Assembly: GCA_022821725.1 (NCBI GenBank)
Contig: JAJEDB010000046.1
Location: 1-64,000 of the forward strand
Length of the DNA: 64,000 nucleotides
DNA from: Candidatus Poribacteria bacterium
GTDB taxonomy: Bacteria; Poribacteria; WGA-4E; WGA-3G
Reading direction: 5' to 3'
This document shows positions 56,501 through 64,000 of the stretch, one piece after another. The notes under the pieces are model-generated. The model did not search any database. It was not told where the DNA came from and saw only the letters and a list, made by a program, of their open reading frames with translations. The number at the start of each line of letters is the position of its first letter. The stretch's first letter is position 1. The position numbers and the translations under genes were made by a program.

Positions 56501-56744
56501 AAGATATGGAAAGAAAGGCATTGCAGCAGATGCTAATTCGTGGCGTTCCCATTACGTCCTGGGAAACGTCTACGCAGCGATGAATCAGCCCCAGAAACAG
56601 ATAGCGTCCTACGGCAATGCGCTCGAAGCAATTGATGAAATCCTCCGTGTCACCACAGATCCGAGTGATCTCTTGAGTGCCAAAGAACAGATTCAGAATG
56701 AACTTGAGCATCTAAAAAATCAGACGCATACCCCAAAAAGATAG
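53565..56744 (+). CDS. Fused MFS-type membrane / spermidine-synthase-like / TPR protein
   Basis: A 1059-aa protein. Residues 1-480 have about 12 TM helices (the 'fused MFS/spermidine synthase' membrane part, in two homologous halves starting ICSGASGLIYEVIWMRQL and ISGFCALAYEVLWTRIM). Residues about 490-780 form a spermidine-synthase-like methyltransferase-fold domain (LVVGFGMGLTSHSITQHGVRVDAIELS). Residues 825-1050 are TPR repeats (A.ASGQYQSAASLMNDAVEINP, then about five more). It probably makes or senses a polyamine-like product at the membrane. An in-frame palindrome (54835-54894) interrupts the loop before the last TM helix. Confidence 0.85.
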   Translation: MRYTKPIVWLIFICSGASGLIYEVIWMRQLTLIFGSTVFATSTVLTAFMAGLALGSYYFGRKIDESTQSPLRIYALLEAGIGAFCLVWPLILAALGAIYVLIHRHITSEFYTLSLIRFVLTFGVLLIPSTLMGGTLPVLTRFFVKRLEQLGTNIGILYALNTFGAVIGTVAAGFFLIEALGVRWTLGVGIAINFAVAAIALALTQKVSGTEADAPPEETQQSESEDVSYLPERQLVLWAIGISGFCALAYEVLWTRIMVFFLGSTTYAFATMLAAFLFGIALGSMVFSRWVDRIKQPIAVFGIVQLGIGLFALILMPAFEELYGMSQAFQSTFGSSRFWAFFSCFLVMCLPTFLMGASFPLVTKIYTGNARQLGRSIGNIYAVNTVGSILGAFCAGFILIPLLGIRPSIVLTVVLNTGIGCFLIRRGEVTSPARTDGETPPLRTGKSLLQGVGIGMPVLNIGLAVVLLLTVNQPLFLKSTIFKTQRPGDTLIDYNEEVDATVTTLKDDEGVYRLYVDTNQAADASRWDSPSHRVIAHLPLLLHPRPKQALVVGFGMGLTSHSITQHGVRVDAIELSSGVISAAQKHFTHINGNVFENPLFNYRLNDGRNHILMTKTKYDMISTGIIHPLVSAGSSNIYTADFYRLCRRILSEDGIMCQWVPLHRLPESHYKMIVRTFIEVFPHTTLWYKYTPDFVILIGTPEPLRIDYRNFMARAQIASIHEGLAADDLDGPSLLDSFMMGPETVREYAGVGPIHTDNRPRLEFFRGADLVGTTLQNVRGMSEYRERVLPYLENYGATLAEKRAIREKLDTYFRATQRLIRGQIAYASGQYQSAASLMNDAVEINPADETIRYNFGVVAGLIREGEQEELRQIEKQVQQTMAQNPDDIQGYLHLATLYEMQGELGKAARELEELLRRDPKRFEVYLLLGPLYERQERYKDALRTYERLERQETTSQLPAPIFAAIAGLHLQLENLKEAERYGKKGIAADANSWRSHYVLGNVYAAMNQPQKQIASYGNALEAIDEILRVTTDPSDLLSAKEQIQNELEHLKNQTHTPKR
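54835..54894. repeat. 60-bp palindromic element inserted in-frame in a coding sequence
   Basis: The ends TTCGTAGGGGCGAGG and the inverted TTCGTAGGGGTGGGG pair over 15 positions with two mismatches; an inner perfect palindrome GGCGAGGT/ACCTCGCC lies near the left end. The element is 60 nt, 20 codons, and preserves the frame, adding about 20 residues (IRRGEVTSPARTDGETPPLR) between two TM helices. It resembles the palindromes at 637-657 and 3484-3505. Confidence 0.65.
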
Positions 56745-56855
56745 GACGATGGCGAAGAATATAGGGGCTGCCCCGACATCCGTGAAACACTCAAACATTT
56801 ACAAAATTCTGAGTAATCGGATATTCAGGGACTGCGAGAAAAGGAGATCAACCTG

Positions 56856-59039
56856 ATGCAGTATGAAAAAAAACAATCTATTTTCATCGGTATACTTGTC
56901 CTCGGTGTTTTAATTGTATTCGTGCCACTGAACACATCTGCCCAAACCGTTAACGTTCCCGATGTCAATCTTCGCAGGGCGATCAACGAAGCACTCGGCA
57001 AAGTGCCAAACGCTCGGATTACGAAGGACGAGATGTTAACCTTGGAAGAGTTGCGTGCGAACGGCAGAGACATTGAAGACCTCAGGGGACTTGAAGCTGC
57101 CATAAATCTCATAGAATTGTATCTTGACGATAATCTCATAGACGATTTGTCGTCCCTCGCTGAATTACATAACCTGCGCGAGTTGACAGCAGTAAGCAAC
57201 CTTATTTCCGACCTGTCACCGATTGGTGGGTTGATCAACTTGAGAAACCTGAATATAATGCATAATTTGGTATCCGATCTATCTCCCACCGCCGGGTTAA
57301 TCAACTTACATCGGATAGAACTTGAGGATAACCTCTTCAACGATGTTTCTCCGCTCGCCGAACTCCCGAAGCTTGAATGGATGGACCTAACTCGGAATAC
57401 ATCCATAGACGTATCGCCCTTGGCAGGGATGCCCGCGCTGACCGGTTTCCGATCTTGGGGGACCCCGATCTTGGGTTTTGAAACCTTTCGGAAAATACCA
57501 AGACTGGAGCGCTTAGACATTTGTGGGGGTGAACTGTCCGATATCTCCGCTTTAGAGGGAATGACAAATTTGAAAGACCTCTACCTTGCGGGGAATCAAA
57601 TAACCGACATCTCGGTTGTTTCGAGTTTAACAGGCTTGACCGAATCGAGTTTTGCGCATAATCGGATAACGAATGTCTCACCCCTTGCAGGTTTGTCGAA
57701 TCTGAGGTGGATAAATCTTCGCGACAACGACATATCGGATGTCTCGTCTCTCACAAGTTTACCGAATCTAAAATGGGTGGACCTGAGCGGAAACGAAGTC
57801 TTTAATCCAGCACCCATAGATGTATTACAGACCCGGGCGAAAGTCATTTATCACAGCAATCCTGTGTTCCCAGCCGGAGGTCCGAAAATAGAGGGCCCCT
57901 GGTTGTGGGTGCCTGTCCCAGGAAGTCACTTGGAAAACAACATAGATTTCCTCGCGGTAGCGAGTGACGGAAAAATAACGGAGATCAAAATAGCAACTGT
58001 GGGTGCCGCGGATGGGAAACCCGTCGGAGACGACGAGTGGATAGCCGACAATATCGCCCCTGTTGGAAAGAATAACATTGGGGATATGCTTGGAGACAGA
58101 AGTGAGAGGAATATCGTTTACGGCTCGGCAACGTTGGAGTCACCCACCGAACAGCAGACACGCTTGTTTGTAGGACACCACTTTGGGGCTAAAATCTGGC
58201 TCAACGGTGAACATATCTATTTTCAGGACCACGGCTATTGGCAGCAAGACTACCACAGGTTTTTGCCTGTTACGCTAAAAGCGGGGACAAACGTGTTGCT
58301 GGTCGCCCTGGATAACCATCAGGACGGTGAGTGGCACGCTTTCTTCGGTTTCGACCCCGATACAAAATACACAATGAACGCTCCGATTTCCCGAGCCCCC
58401 TCAGAAATCCCAGTTTACGATGTTGACCAAGACGGACGGATAACTGTCCTGGACATCATTCGGGTGGGGCAAAGTTTTGGGAAAGTGACGGCGGATACCC
58501 GACAAATGGACATAAATAGGGATGGCACGGTCAACATTTCTGACCTCGTCCTTGTCGCGAATCGCCTCGGTGAAATAACAGGAATTCCTGATGCCGCGGC
58601 ACCGCTGCTTGCGATGGGACAAGTGGACTTAGACCTCACGGTATTACAAAGTTGGATAGCACAGGCACACGTTGAAAGTGATGGTTCTCTCGTCTTCCGA
58701 CAAGGCATTGCTACCCTTGAGAGACTCTTAGCAGCCCTGATGCCGAAAACGACTGCATTGTTTGCGAACTATCCAAACCCGTTTAACCCGGAGACGTGGA
58801 TACCCTACCAACTTGCGGAACCTGCTGAAGTGACGCTCCGTATCTATGCGACAAACGGTGCCTTGGTTCGGACGTTGGGTTTCGGACATCACCCTGCGGG
58901 GGTCTATAGAGCGAAGAACCGCGCGGCGTATTGGGATGGTAAGAACGAAGTGGGTGAACCTGTAGCCAGTGGTGTCTATTTCTATACGCTCACCGCGGAG
59001 GATTTCACTGCCACACGGAAAATGTTGATACGGAAGTAG
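56856..59039 (+). CDS. Secreted leucine-rich-repeat protein with dockerin-like and FlgD-like C-terminal modules
   Basis: A 727-aa protein. It has a signal peptide (1-30, ending NTSAQ) and internalin-like LRRs of about 22 residues at roughly 60-315 (SDLSPIGGLINLRNLNIMHN type). Residues 330-510 are a beta-rich domain (GPWLWVPVPGSHLENNIDFL...HFGAKIWLNGEHIYF). A dockerin-like pair of Asx-rich loops (DVDQDGRITVLDIIRVG and DINRDGTVNISDLVLVA) lies near 515-570. The last 100 residues (YPNPFNPETWIPYQLAEPAEV to RKMLIRK) are a FlgD-Ig-like sorting/export module. The ATG at 56856 has AAAAGGAG. Probably surface adhesion. Confidence 0.88.
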   Translation: MQYEKKQSIFIGILVLGVLIVFVPLNTSAQTVNVPDVNLRRAINEALGKVPNARITKDEMLTLEELRANGRDIEDLRGLEAAINLIELYLDDNLIDDLSSLAELHNLRELTAVSNLISDLSPIGGLINLRNLNIMHNLVSDLSPTAGLINLHRIELEDNLFNDVSPLAELPKLEWMDLTRNTSIDVSPLAGMPALTGFRSWGTPILGFETFRKIPRLERLDICGGELSDISALEGMTNLKDLYLAGNQITDISVVSSLTGLTESSFAHNRITNVSPLAGLSNLRWINLRDNDISDVSSLTSLPNLKWVDLSGNEVFNPAPIDVLQTRAKVIYHSNPVFPAGGPKIEGPWLWVPVPGSHLENNIDFLAVASDGKITEIKIATVGAADGKPVGDDEWIADNIAPVGKNNIGDMLGDRSERNIVYGSATLESPTEQQTRLFVGHHFGAKIWLNGEHIYFQDHGYWQQDYHRFLPVTLKAGTNVLLVALDNHQDGEWHAFFGFDPDTKYTMNAPISRAPSEIPVYDVDQDGRITVLDIIRVGQSFGKVTADTRQMDINRDGTVNISDLVLVANRLGEITGIPDAAAPLLAMGQVDLDLTVLQSWIAQAHVESDGSLVFRQGIATLERLLAALMPKTTALFANYPNPFNPETWIPYQLAEPAEVTLRIYATNGALVRTLGFGHHPAGVYRAKNRAAYWDGKNEVGEPVASGVYFYTLTAEDFTATRKMLIRK

Positions 59040-59078
59040 GAAACGAAATAACGGACTACTGAAAAAAGGGGGTTGGTC

Positions 59079-60905
59079 GTGAAAATGGGTAAGTATTTGG
59101 GCTCCATCGTTTTATCTGTCCTCATCTTAGGCGTTCAGACAGCGAACGCGCAACAAAACCTGGCACAACAGGCATCCCTTATCTTTGAGCAAAGTTGCCT
59201 GGGCTGCCATGGACCCCACGGTTCTTTTACTGAGAATCTCGTCATTGAATCCGCACAGGGATTGATTGACAGTGGAGCAGTTGTGCCGGGCAACCCTGAT
59301 GCCTCTGTCCTCTATACGCGGCTGTTGCACCCGGACCCGGTGAAACGGATGCCGTTGGGAGAACAACTTTCACCGCAAGCGATTCAAGCGATCAATGCTT
59401 GGATTACTGCAGGTGCCCCGAGTTGGGAAGTCCAACACGATGCCAAATTTATTACAACAGATGAAATGCTCACTGCGATTCAGCAGCATATTCGGACGTT
59501 AGATGCGTTTGATCGACCCTTTGCCCGTTATTTTACAACGACACACCTCTATAATGCCGGGGAGAGTCTTGAAGCACTGAGTGCCTATCGAGTCGCACTC
59601 TCCAAGCTCGTGAACAGCCTCTCGTGGGGTTTTCAGATTGTCAACCCGGAACCGATTAACACAGCAGAGACACTCTTCTACATTGACCTTCGCCAATACG
59701 GGTGGGATGAACGCAACGCATGGCCCCAGATAGAAAACGTCTATCCTTACGCCATTGCGTTCGACGCAAAAACACAAGGCAGCCACCTCTTGAAGTACAC
59801 CTTTCTGCAGGGTGAGATGCGGTGTGATGTGCCATTCGTGCATGTAGATTGGTTTCTCGCGACAGCTGCCCTGCCGCCGTTGTATCACGATATTCTTGCG
59901 CTCCCTGATACCGAGCGCGAACTGGAGCGGCAGTTGGGAATAGATGTGGAACGGAATCTCCGGAATGCCCCTGGTATTCGGGTCTGGCGTGCGGGGACGA
60001 ACGATTCCGGGGTCTCCAATCACAACCGTGTGGTAGAGCGGCACACTTTTCAATACGGTGCGTATTGGAAAAGCCACGACTTTGCTGGGAGCGCAGGGGC
60101 ACAGAATATCTTCACGCATCCGTTGTCGTTTGAACGTGACGGTGGCGAAGTGATCTTCAACTTACCGAACGGGCTACAAGGCTACTATGTTGCGGACGGT
60201 TTGGGGAATCGGATAGACGTTGCACCGACGGAGATTGTGTCGAATCCAGCGGCGAGTGATCCAGCGGTTCGCAACGGGTTGTCGTGTATCGGTTGTCACA
60301 CGGAAGGTATGAAGACATTTGAAGACGCGGTGCGGACGGTGATAGAGCAGACAAGAAATCCGAATTTCAATAAGCCGCACGCCTTGCGGCTATATGTAGA
60401 ACAAACGGTAATGGATGATTTATTAGAGCAGGATACAGCCCGCTACAGAACCGCTCTGGAAACCACCGGCGGCGTATTCGGTGGTATTGAACCTGTGCAT
60501 CGCTTTGTTGAAAAATTTCAGGGACCCATTGAGGCGCCGTCCGCTGCTGCGGCAGTCGGCTTAGAAACGCAAACCTTCCTTACGGAGATTGAAAAGAAGT
60601 CGAGTTTACAAAACTTAGGACTTGCAGGGCTGTTGAGTGGTGGGAATGTGAAACGGGATGTCTGGACGGATCAATTTCAGGACATCATCACCGCACTGAA
60701 CACGCCCGAGGTGATCCGCCCGGAACCGGAACCTACTCCTGATGTCATTATACCAGACCCCGATCCTATCACAGGGGTCTATATCCCTGATCGGAACCTC
60801 CGTGCCGTAATTGCAGGGAGACTCGGTAAATCCGTGAGTGAACCGATTACGAGAAAGGAGATGGCGCGTATTGAGGAAATTGATCTGGAAGAGAGGAATA
60901 ACTGA
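59079..60905 (+). CDS. Secreted cytochrome c-type protein, probable N-terminal part of a split gene
   Basis: About 608 residues. It has a signal peptide ending ANA-Q and a heme-binding CxxCH (SCLGCHG) near residue 43 within a small cytochrome c module (GSFTENLVIESAQGL...VVPGNPDASVLYTRLLHP...MP..LS..AI.AINAWITAGAP). A long domain with a second CxxCH (LSCIGCHTEGM, about residue 405) follows. The last 40 residues (YIPDRNLRAVIAGRLGKS...MARIEEIDLEERN) are the start of an LRR module whose continuation, GITDLTGLEHAAKLQ, lies in the next frame. The GTG at 59079 has GGGGG upstream. Confidence 0.72.
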   Translation: MKMGKYLGSIVLSVLILGVQTANAQQNLAQQASLIFEQSCLGCHGPHGSFTENLVIESAQGLIDSGAVVPGNPDASVLYTRLLHPDPVKRMPLGEQLSPQAIQAINAWITAGAPSWEVQHDAKFITTDEMLTAIQQHIRTLDAFDRPFARYFTTTHLYNAGESLEALSAYRVALSKLVNSLSWGFQIVNPEPINTAETLFYIDLRQYGWDERNAWPQIENVYPYAIAFDAKTQGSHLLKYTFLQGEMRCDVPFVHVDWFLATAALPPLYHDILALPDTERELERQLGIDVERNLRNAPGIRVWRAGTNDSGVSNHNRVVERHTFQYGAYWKSHDFAGSAGAQNIFTHPLSFERDGGEVIFNLPNGLQGYYVADGLGNRIDVAPTEIVSNPAASDPAVRNGLSCIGCHTEGMKTFEDAVRTVIEQTRNPNFNKPHALRLYVEQTVMDDLLEQDTARYRTALETTGGVFGGIEPVHRFVEKFQGPIEAPSAAAAVGLETQTFLTEIEKKSSLQNLGLAGLLSGGNVKRDVWTDQFQDIITALNTPEVIRPEPEPTPDVIIPDPDPITGVYIPDRNLRAVIAGRLGKSVSEPITRKEMARIEEIDLEERNN

Positions 60906-63342
60906 CCTAACGGGACTCGAGCATGCGGCAAAACTGCAGGAACTTCGCGCGAACCGCAACGAAATATCCGATCTGTCCCCACTCACAGGGTTAAAGGCGT
61001 TGACGTATCTATCCATTAGAGACAATCCGGTATCGGATTTCTCACCTTTGGCGACATTGCCGAATCTCCGAGAACTTGCATTTGGGACCAGGTCTATGGC
61101 GCGCCTGCCTTCTCTGAAGGGATTAAAAAAATTACAACGTCTGGAGTGCAACAACAGCGGTATCTCAGACATTTCCGGAGTGGCGGGCCTAACAGGTCTG
61201 AGAGAACTATATCTCTGGGAAAATCGCATATCAGATATATCTGTGCTTGCGGGATTAAAGCACCTAAAAGAATTAGGACTTGGTGGGAATAACATATCGG
61301 ATATATCTGTGCTGTCGGAGCTAACGCGTTTAGAACGCTTATACCTCGGCGGGAATAATATATCGAATATATCTGTGCTTGCGGGATTAAAGCACCTAAA
61401 AGGATTAGGACTTGCTGAGAATAATATATCGGATATGTCGCCCCTGGCGGGACTCACGAACTTGGAGCATCTTGACATCCATGCCACTTCTACACCGGAT
61501 ATATCCGTGCTTTCGGGACTCACGCGTCTGAGGGAGGTTAATCTTGCACATAACGGTATATCGGACGTGTCGCCCCTGGCGGGGTTAAAACGTTTGAGAG
61601 GATTACTTCTTCATCAGAATAATATATCGGACGTGTCACCCCTGGCGGGACTCACGAACTTGGAGTTTCTTAACCTACCAGACAATGCTATCACCGATTT
61701 GTCGCCTTTGGCGAAGTTGTCTGAGAGCACTGATATAAGTTGGTCAAGAAATCCAGGTTTTTCAGGTGGTCCGCAGATAGCAGGTCCCTGGTTATGGGTT
61801 TTGGTTCCAGGAGATGATTTCCGTGACGGTGGAGACCTGCTGGCACAGGCGAGCAGCGGTAAAGTAAGGGAGTCACAGATCGCTGACAACGTGCCTAAGG
61901 AGGGAGATTTGGTAGGCGACAATGCTTGGTTCACTTACAAAATCGATCCCGGAGATGGGCATAATATCCAAAGAATGTTGGATGCTCTCGATTTTGAACA
62001 TGGAGGACGCCAGGTTATCTACGGGGTAGTTGTCGTGCATTCTCCACGTGACCAGGAGACGACACTGTTTGCCGGAAGTCACCATCATCACAAAGTTTGG
62101 CTCAACGGAAAATTGATTGATGAAAACTACCACTGGGCAAACGATTATCAGAAGTTTCTCCCTGTCACATTGAAAAAGGGGGAGAACGTCCTGTTGGTTT
62201 CTCTCTTCACGTATGGCAATCACTGGGCAGGCTACTTCGGTTTCGCAGCTGATGCGGAATACAAAGTCGTTCCTCCGGGTCCGAAGTTCTCACTCACAAC
62301 GGAAACAACGAATATTGAAGTTGGCACAACATTTACTGTGAATCTCACGGCAGAAAATATCACCGATTTAGCGGGGTGGCAGACGGATATTACGTTTGAT
62401 CCGACTGTGCTAAAGGTAAACCGGGTCACTGAGGGCAATTTTTTGAGACAGGGCGGCGGACGCACCTACTTCCGAAAAGGGGTTATCAACAATGAACTCG
62501 GGAGAATCGTAGATTTAAGTGCCGCTCGGATCTCTCAAGGAAGTGCTACTGGAGCAGGTCCCCTCCTTGCACTACAGTTCACCGCCATCGCAAACGGAGA
62601 GAGTCACCTCAAACTCCGCGATTTTCTCGCGGGTGACAGTACTGGAGAGACATTCCGTTTTACGTCCTTTGATACACCGATTGTCGTCGGGGACAGTGAA
62701 TCTGCGACTTTTCCGGCATGGGATGTCAATGAAGATGGGGTGACCGATGCCACAGATGTAGCGTTGGTAACCGCGGCACTCGGACAATCTCCACCTGTCA
62801 ACCCGCGCACGGATGTCAATAGTGATGGTGTTGTTGATGGCAAGGACCTCACAGAAGTCGCCGCGCATCTCGGAGAGAAAGCGGATCCTGCTGCATCCCT
62901 CAGACGGGAGGTGTCTGGGACTCCGGAAGGTCTCACCTTGGAGGAGGCTGAACACGCACTTGGCATCTTGCGTGCAGCGGATGACGGTTCACTGATGTTC
63001 CGCCGCGGTATCGCGAACCTTGAACGGATCTTAGCAGCTTTCGTGCCATCAGAAACGGCACTCCTCCACAACTACCCGAACCCGTTCAACCCGGAGACGT
63101 GGATACCCTACCAACTTGCGAAACCTGCTGAAGTCATCCTCCGTATCTATGCAACAAACGGTGCCTTGGTGCGGACGTTGGATTTCGGACATCAGCCTGC
63201 GGGGATCTATAGAGCGAAGAACCGCGCGGCGTATTGGGATGGAAAAAACGCACTCGGTGAACCCGTCGCAAGCGGTGTCTACTTTTATACGCTTACCGCA
63301 GGCGACTTCACAGCGACTCGAAAAATGGTGATCAGGAAATAG
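60838..63342 (+). CDS. LRR + cohesin + dockerin + FlgD-like secreted protein (C-terminal part of a split gene)
   Basis: The frame from 60838 (GTG) has a nonsense-looking start; homology begins at about 60895 (GITDLTGLEHAAKLQELRANRNEISD), continuing the cytochrome gene in another frame. It has about 12 LRRs (to about residue 305), then GPWLWVLVPGDDF (a beta domain as in the 56856 protein), a cohesin-like module (FSLTTETTNIEVGTTFTVNLTAENITDLAGWQTDITFDP...), a dockerin pair (DVNEDGVTDATDVALVTAALG and DVNSDGVVDGKDLTEVAAHLG) and the FlgD-like tail. Without a signal peptide this part alone would not be secreted. Confidence 0.75.
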   Translation: MNRLRERRWRVLRKLIWKRGITDLTGLEHAAKLQELRANRNEISDLSPLTGLKALTYLSIRDNPVSDFSPLATLPNLRELAFGTRSMARLPSLKGLKKLQRLECNNSGISDISGVAGLTGLRELYLWENRISDISVLAGLKHLKELGLGGNNISDISVLSELTRLERLYLGGNNISNISVLAGLKHLKGLGLAENNISDMSPLAGLTNLEHLDIHATSTPDISVLSGLTRLREVNLAHNGISDVSPLAGLKRLRGLLLHQNNISDVSPLAGLTNLEFLNLPDNAITDLSPLAKLSESTDISWSRNPGFSGGPQIAGPWLWVLVPGDDFRDGGDLLAQASSGKVRESQIADNVPKEGDLVGDNAWFTYKIDPGDGHNIQRMLDALDFEHGGRQVIYGVVVVHSPRDQETTLFAGSHHHHKVWLNGKLIDENYHWANDYQKFLPVTLKKGENVLLVSLFTYGNHWAGYFGFAADAEYKVVPPGPKFSLTTETTNIEVGTTFTVNLTAENITDLAGWQTDITFDPTVLKVNRVTEGNFLRQGGGRTYFRKGVINNELGRIVDLSAARISQGSATGAGPLLALQFTAIANGESHLKLRDFLAGDSTGETFRFTSFDTPIVVGDSESATFPAWDVNEDGVTDATDVALVTAALGQSPPVNPRTDVNSDGVVDGKDLTEVAAHLGEKADPAASLRREVSGTPEGLTLEEAEHALGILRAADDGSLMFRRGIANLERILAAFVPSETALLHNYPNPFNPETWIPYQLAKPAEVILRIYATNGALVRTLDFGHQPAGIYRAKNRAAYWDGKNALGEPVASGVYFYTLTAGDFTATRKMVIRK
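61237..61500 (+). repeat. 66-bp-period DNA repeats within the LRR region
   Basis: Each LRR unit is 66 bp (22 codons). A 45-bp stretch beginning ATATCTGTGCTTGCGGGATT recurs almost identically at 61237 and 61369, exactly two units apart. The near-identity at DNA level points to recent unit duplication, so repeat number probably varies. Confidence 0.75.
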
Positions 63343-63445
63343 GCATCGGCGTTATAATAATTGGCACTCGGCTGTTCGTTTAACGGGACTGACCGTTAAT
63401 AACCAATAGCCATTAGCAATAAAAAAAGGAAACCATAAACACATC

Positions 63446-64000
63446 ATGTCTCAAGAATCTTCTTTAAAACGCACACACTATTGCGGGGCCCTCCGTTTAG
63501 CAGACGCTGGCAATCAGGTGAGTCTCAACGGCTGGGTCAACCGCCGTCGAGACCATGGGGGTGTCATCTTCGTTGATTTACGCGACAGAACAGGCATCAC
63601 ACAAGTTGTTTTTGATCCACAGATTGATGAAAAAGCACACGTCCTCGCAGATAGCATTAGAAGTGAATATGTGCTGAACGTCAGTGGCACCGTCCGCGAA
63701 CGGGATCCGGGCGAATTGCTCTTCCATGCGGACGCTGCGTACCAAACGGAACTCGCCGATGGCACCCTCTCCGCAGCGTTCCGATCCCTGTTTGCTGATG
63801 TTGATGCGAAGTACACCCTCGCTGAGGAGATTGAGGTCGCGACCCGCGTCGCTGGCACGCGGTGGCTACTCACCGATGTCGAAAATAATCGGACATATCA
63901 CATCGAAAATACCGAAAACGGTCTCAGCATTTACCAAGGCACAGTCAACCCGGAACTTGACACGGGTGAGATTGAACTCGCTGTGGATGCTCTGAATATT
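63446..64000 (+). CDS. aspS: Aspartyl-tRNA synthetase, 5' part, with an in-frame insertion
   Basis: 185 codons to the window edge. Residues 1-88 ([41 protein letters not shown]...[15 protein letters not shown]) are the N-terminal anticodon-binding OB-fold of bacterial AspRS. The normal continuation, [21 protein letters not shown], resumes at residue 165. Between them lie about 75 extra residues (90-164) with no AspRS counterpart, including [26 protein letters not shown] lies 14 nt before the ATG. The rest of the gene is outside the window. Confidence 0.9.
   Translation, partial: MSQESSLKRTHYCGALRLADAGNQVSLNGWVNRRRDHGGVIFVDLRDRTGITQVVFDPQIDEKAHVLADSIRSEYVLNVSGTVRERDPGELLFHADAAYQTELADGTLSAAFRSLFADVDAKYTLAEEIEVATRVAGTRWLLTDVENNRTYHIENTENGLSIYQGTVNPELDTGEIELAVDALNI

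Noticed and set aside
60615..61523. 302-codon open frame antisense to the LRR region
   Set aside because: It mirrors the 66-bp LRR periodicity on the other strand (repeated SDISDILF-type text), has no ribosome site, and the plus-strand frame is clearly the coding one.

Overview
The window looks like a contig from Candidatus Poribacteria or a close relative in the PVC/FCB-like environmental clades. The reasons are the many phytanoyl-CoA dioxygenase (PhyH) paralogs (seven genes, eight domains), the type I sulfatases, the LamG proteins, the leucine-rich-repeat proteins ending in a dockerin-like segment plus a FlgD-like tail (PNPFNPETWIPYQL...), and Uma2 and DUF362 genes. This assignment rests on remembered family distribution, not on a search. 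No rRNA or tRNA gene was seen.

Layout. 0-5 kb: a truncated secreted protein, a small inverted-repeat element, and two near-identical PhyH genes flanking an IS607-type element (serine recombinase plus frameshifted tnpB) and sodC. 5-12 kb: two polytopic membrane proteins, a GH32 glycosidase, an ArsM-type methyltransferase and a creatininase-family hydrolase. 12-21 kb: a LamG protein, a two-domain PhyH protein, two sulfatases, a SIMPL protein, an NTF2-like protein and a threonine-aldolase-like enzyme. 20.8-24 kb: lipoproteins, a metallo-beta-lactamase/cupin fusion coupled to an unlisted 54-aa membrane protein, and a second lipoprotein. 24-29.4 kb: a Gfo/Idh/MocA oxidoreductase preceded by a 27-codon leader ORF, a cysteine desulfurase, an acyl-CoA synthetase and a Uma2 protein. 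29.4-37 kb: DUF362, four PhyH genes, a decayed DUF433 gene, and a two-gene accessory cassette (32.0-32.9 kb) whose main protein I read as a nucleoside-deoxyribosyltransferase/TIR-like fold.

37-47 kb is a coherent system: two circularly permuted ATP-grasp proteins, two alpha-E domains (one fused to an ATP-grasp), two transglutaminase-like domains (one fused to DUF2126, a circularly permuted glutamine-synthetase-like ligase). It is an expanded version of a predicted, largely uncharacterised peptide-ligase/peptide-tagging system. A MazG-like gene follows. 47-53.4 kb is housekeeping (gap, tpiA, secG, trmJ) plus an amidohydrolase and a PIN toxin/antitoxin pair. 53.5-63.3 kb holds a fused MFS/spermidine-synthase/TPR protein and large secreted LRR proteins, one apparently split by a frameshift. 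The window ends inside aspS, which carries an unusual in-frame insertion of about 75 codons.

Three kinds of small element cut across the annotation: a dispersed element of about 90-150 bp whose end (consensus CCGCAAGGTAAAATTAAAA) sits directly at the start codons of four unrelated genes; short GC-rich palindromes, one of them inserted in-frame in a coding sequence; and a 92-bp inverted-repeat element bounded by TAGGACTTACGCA.
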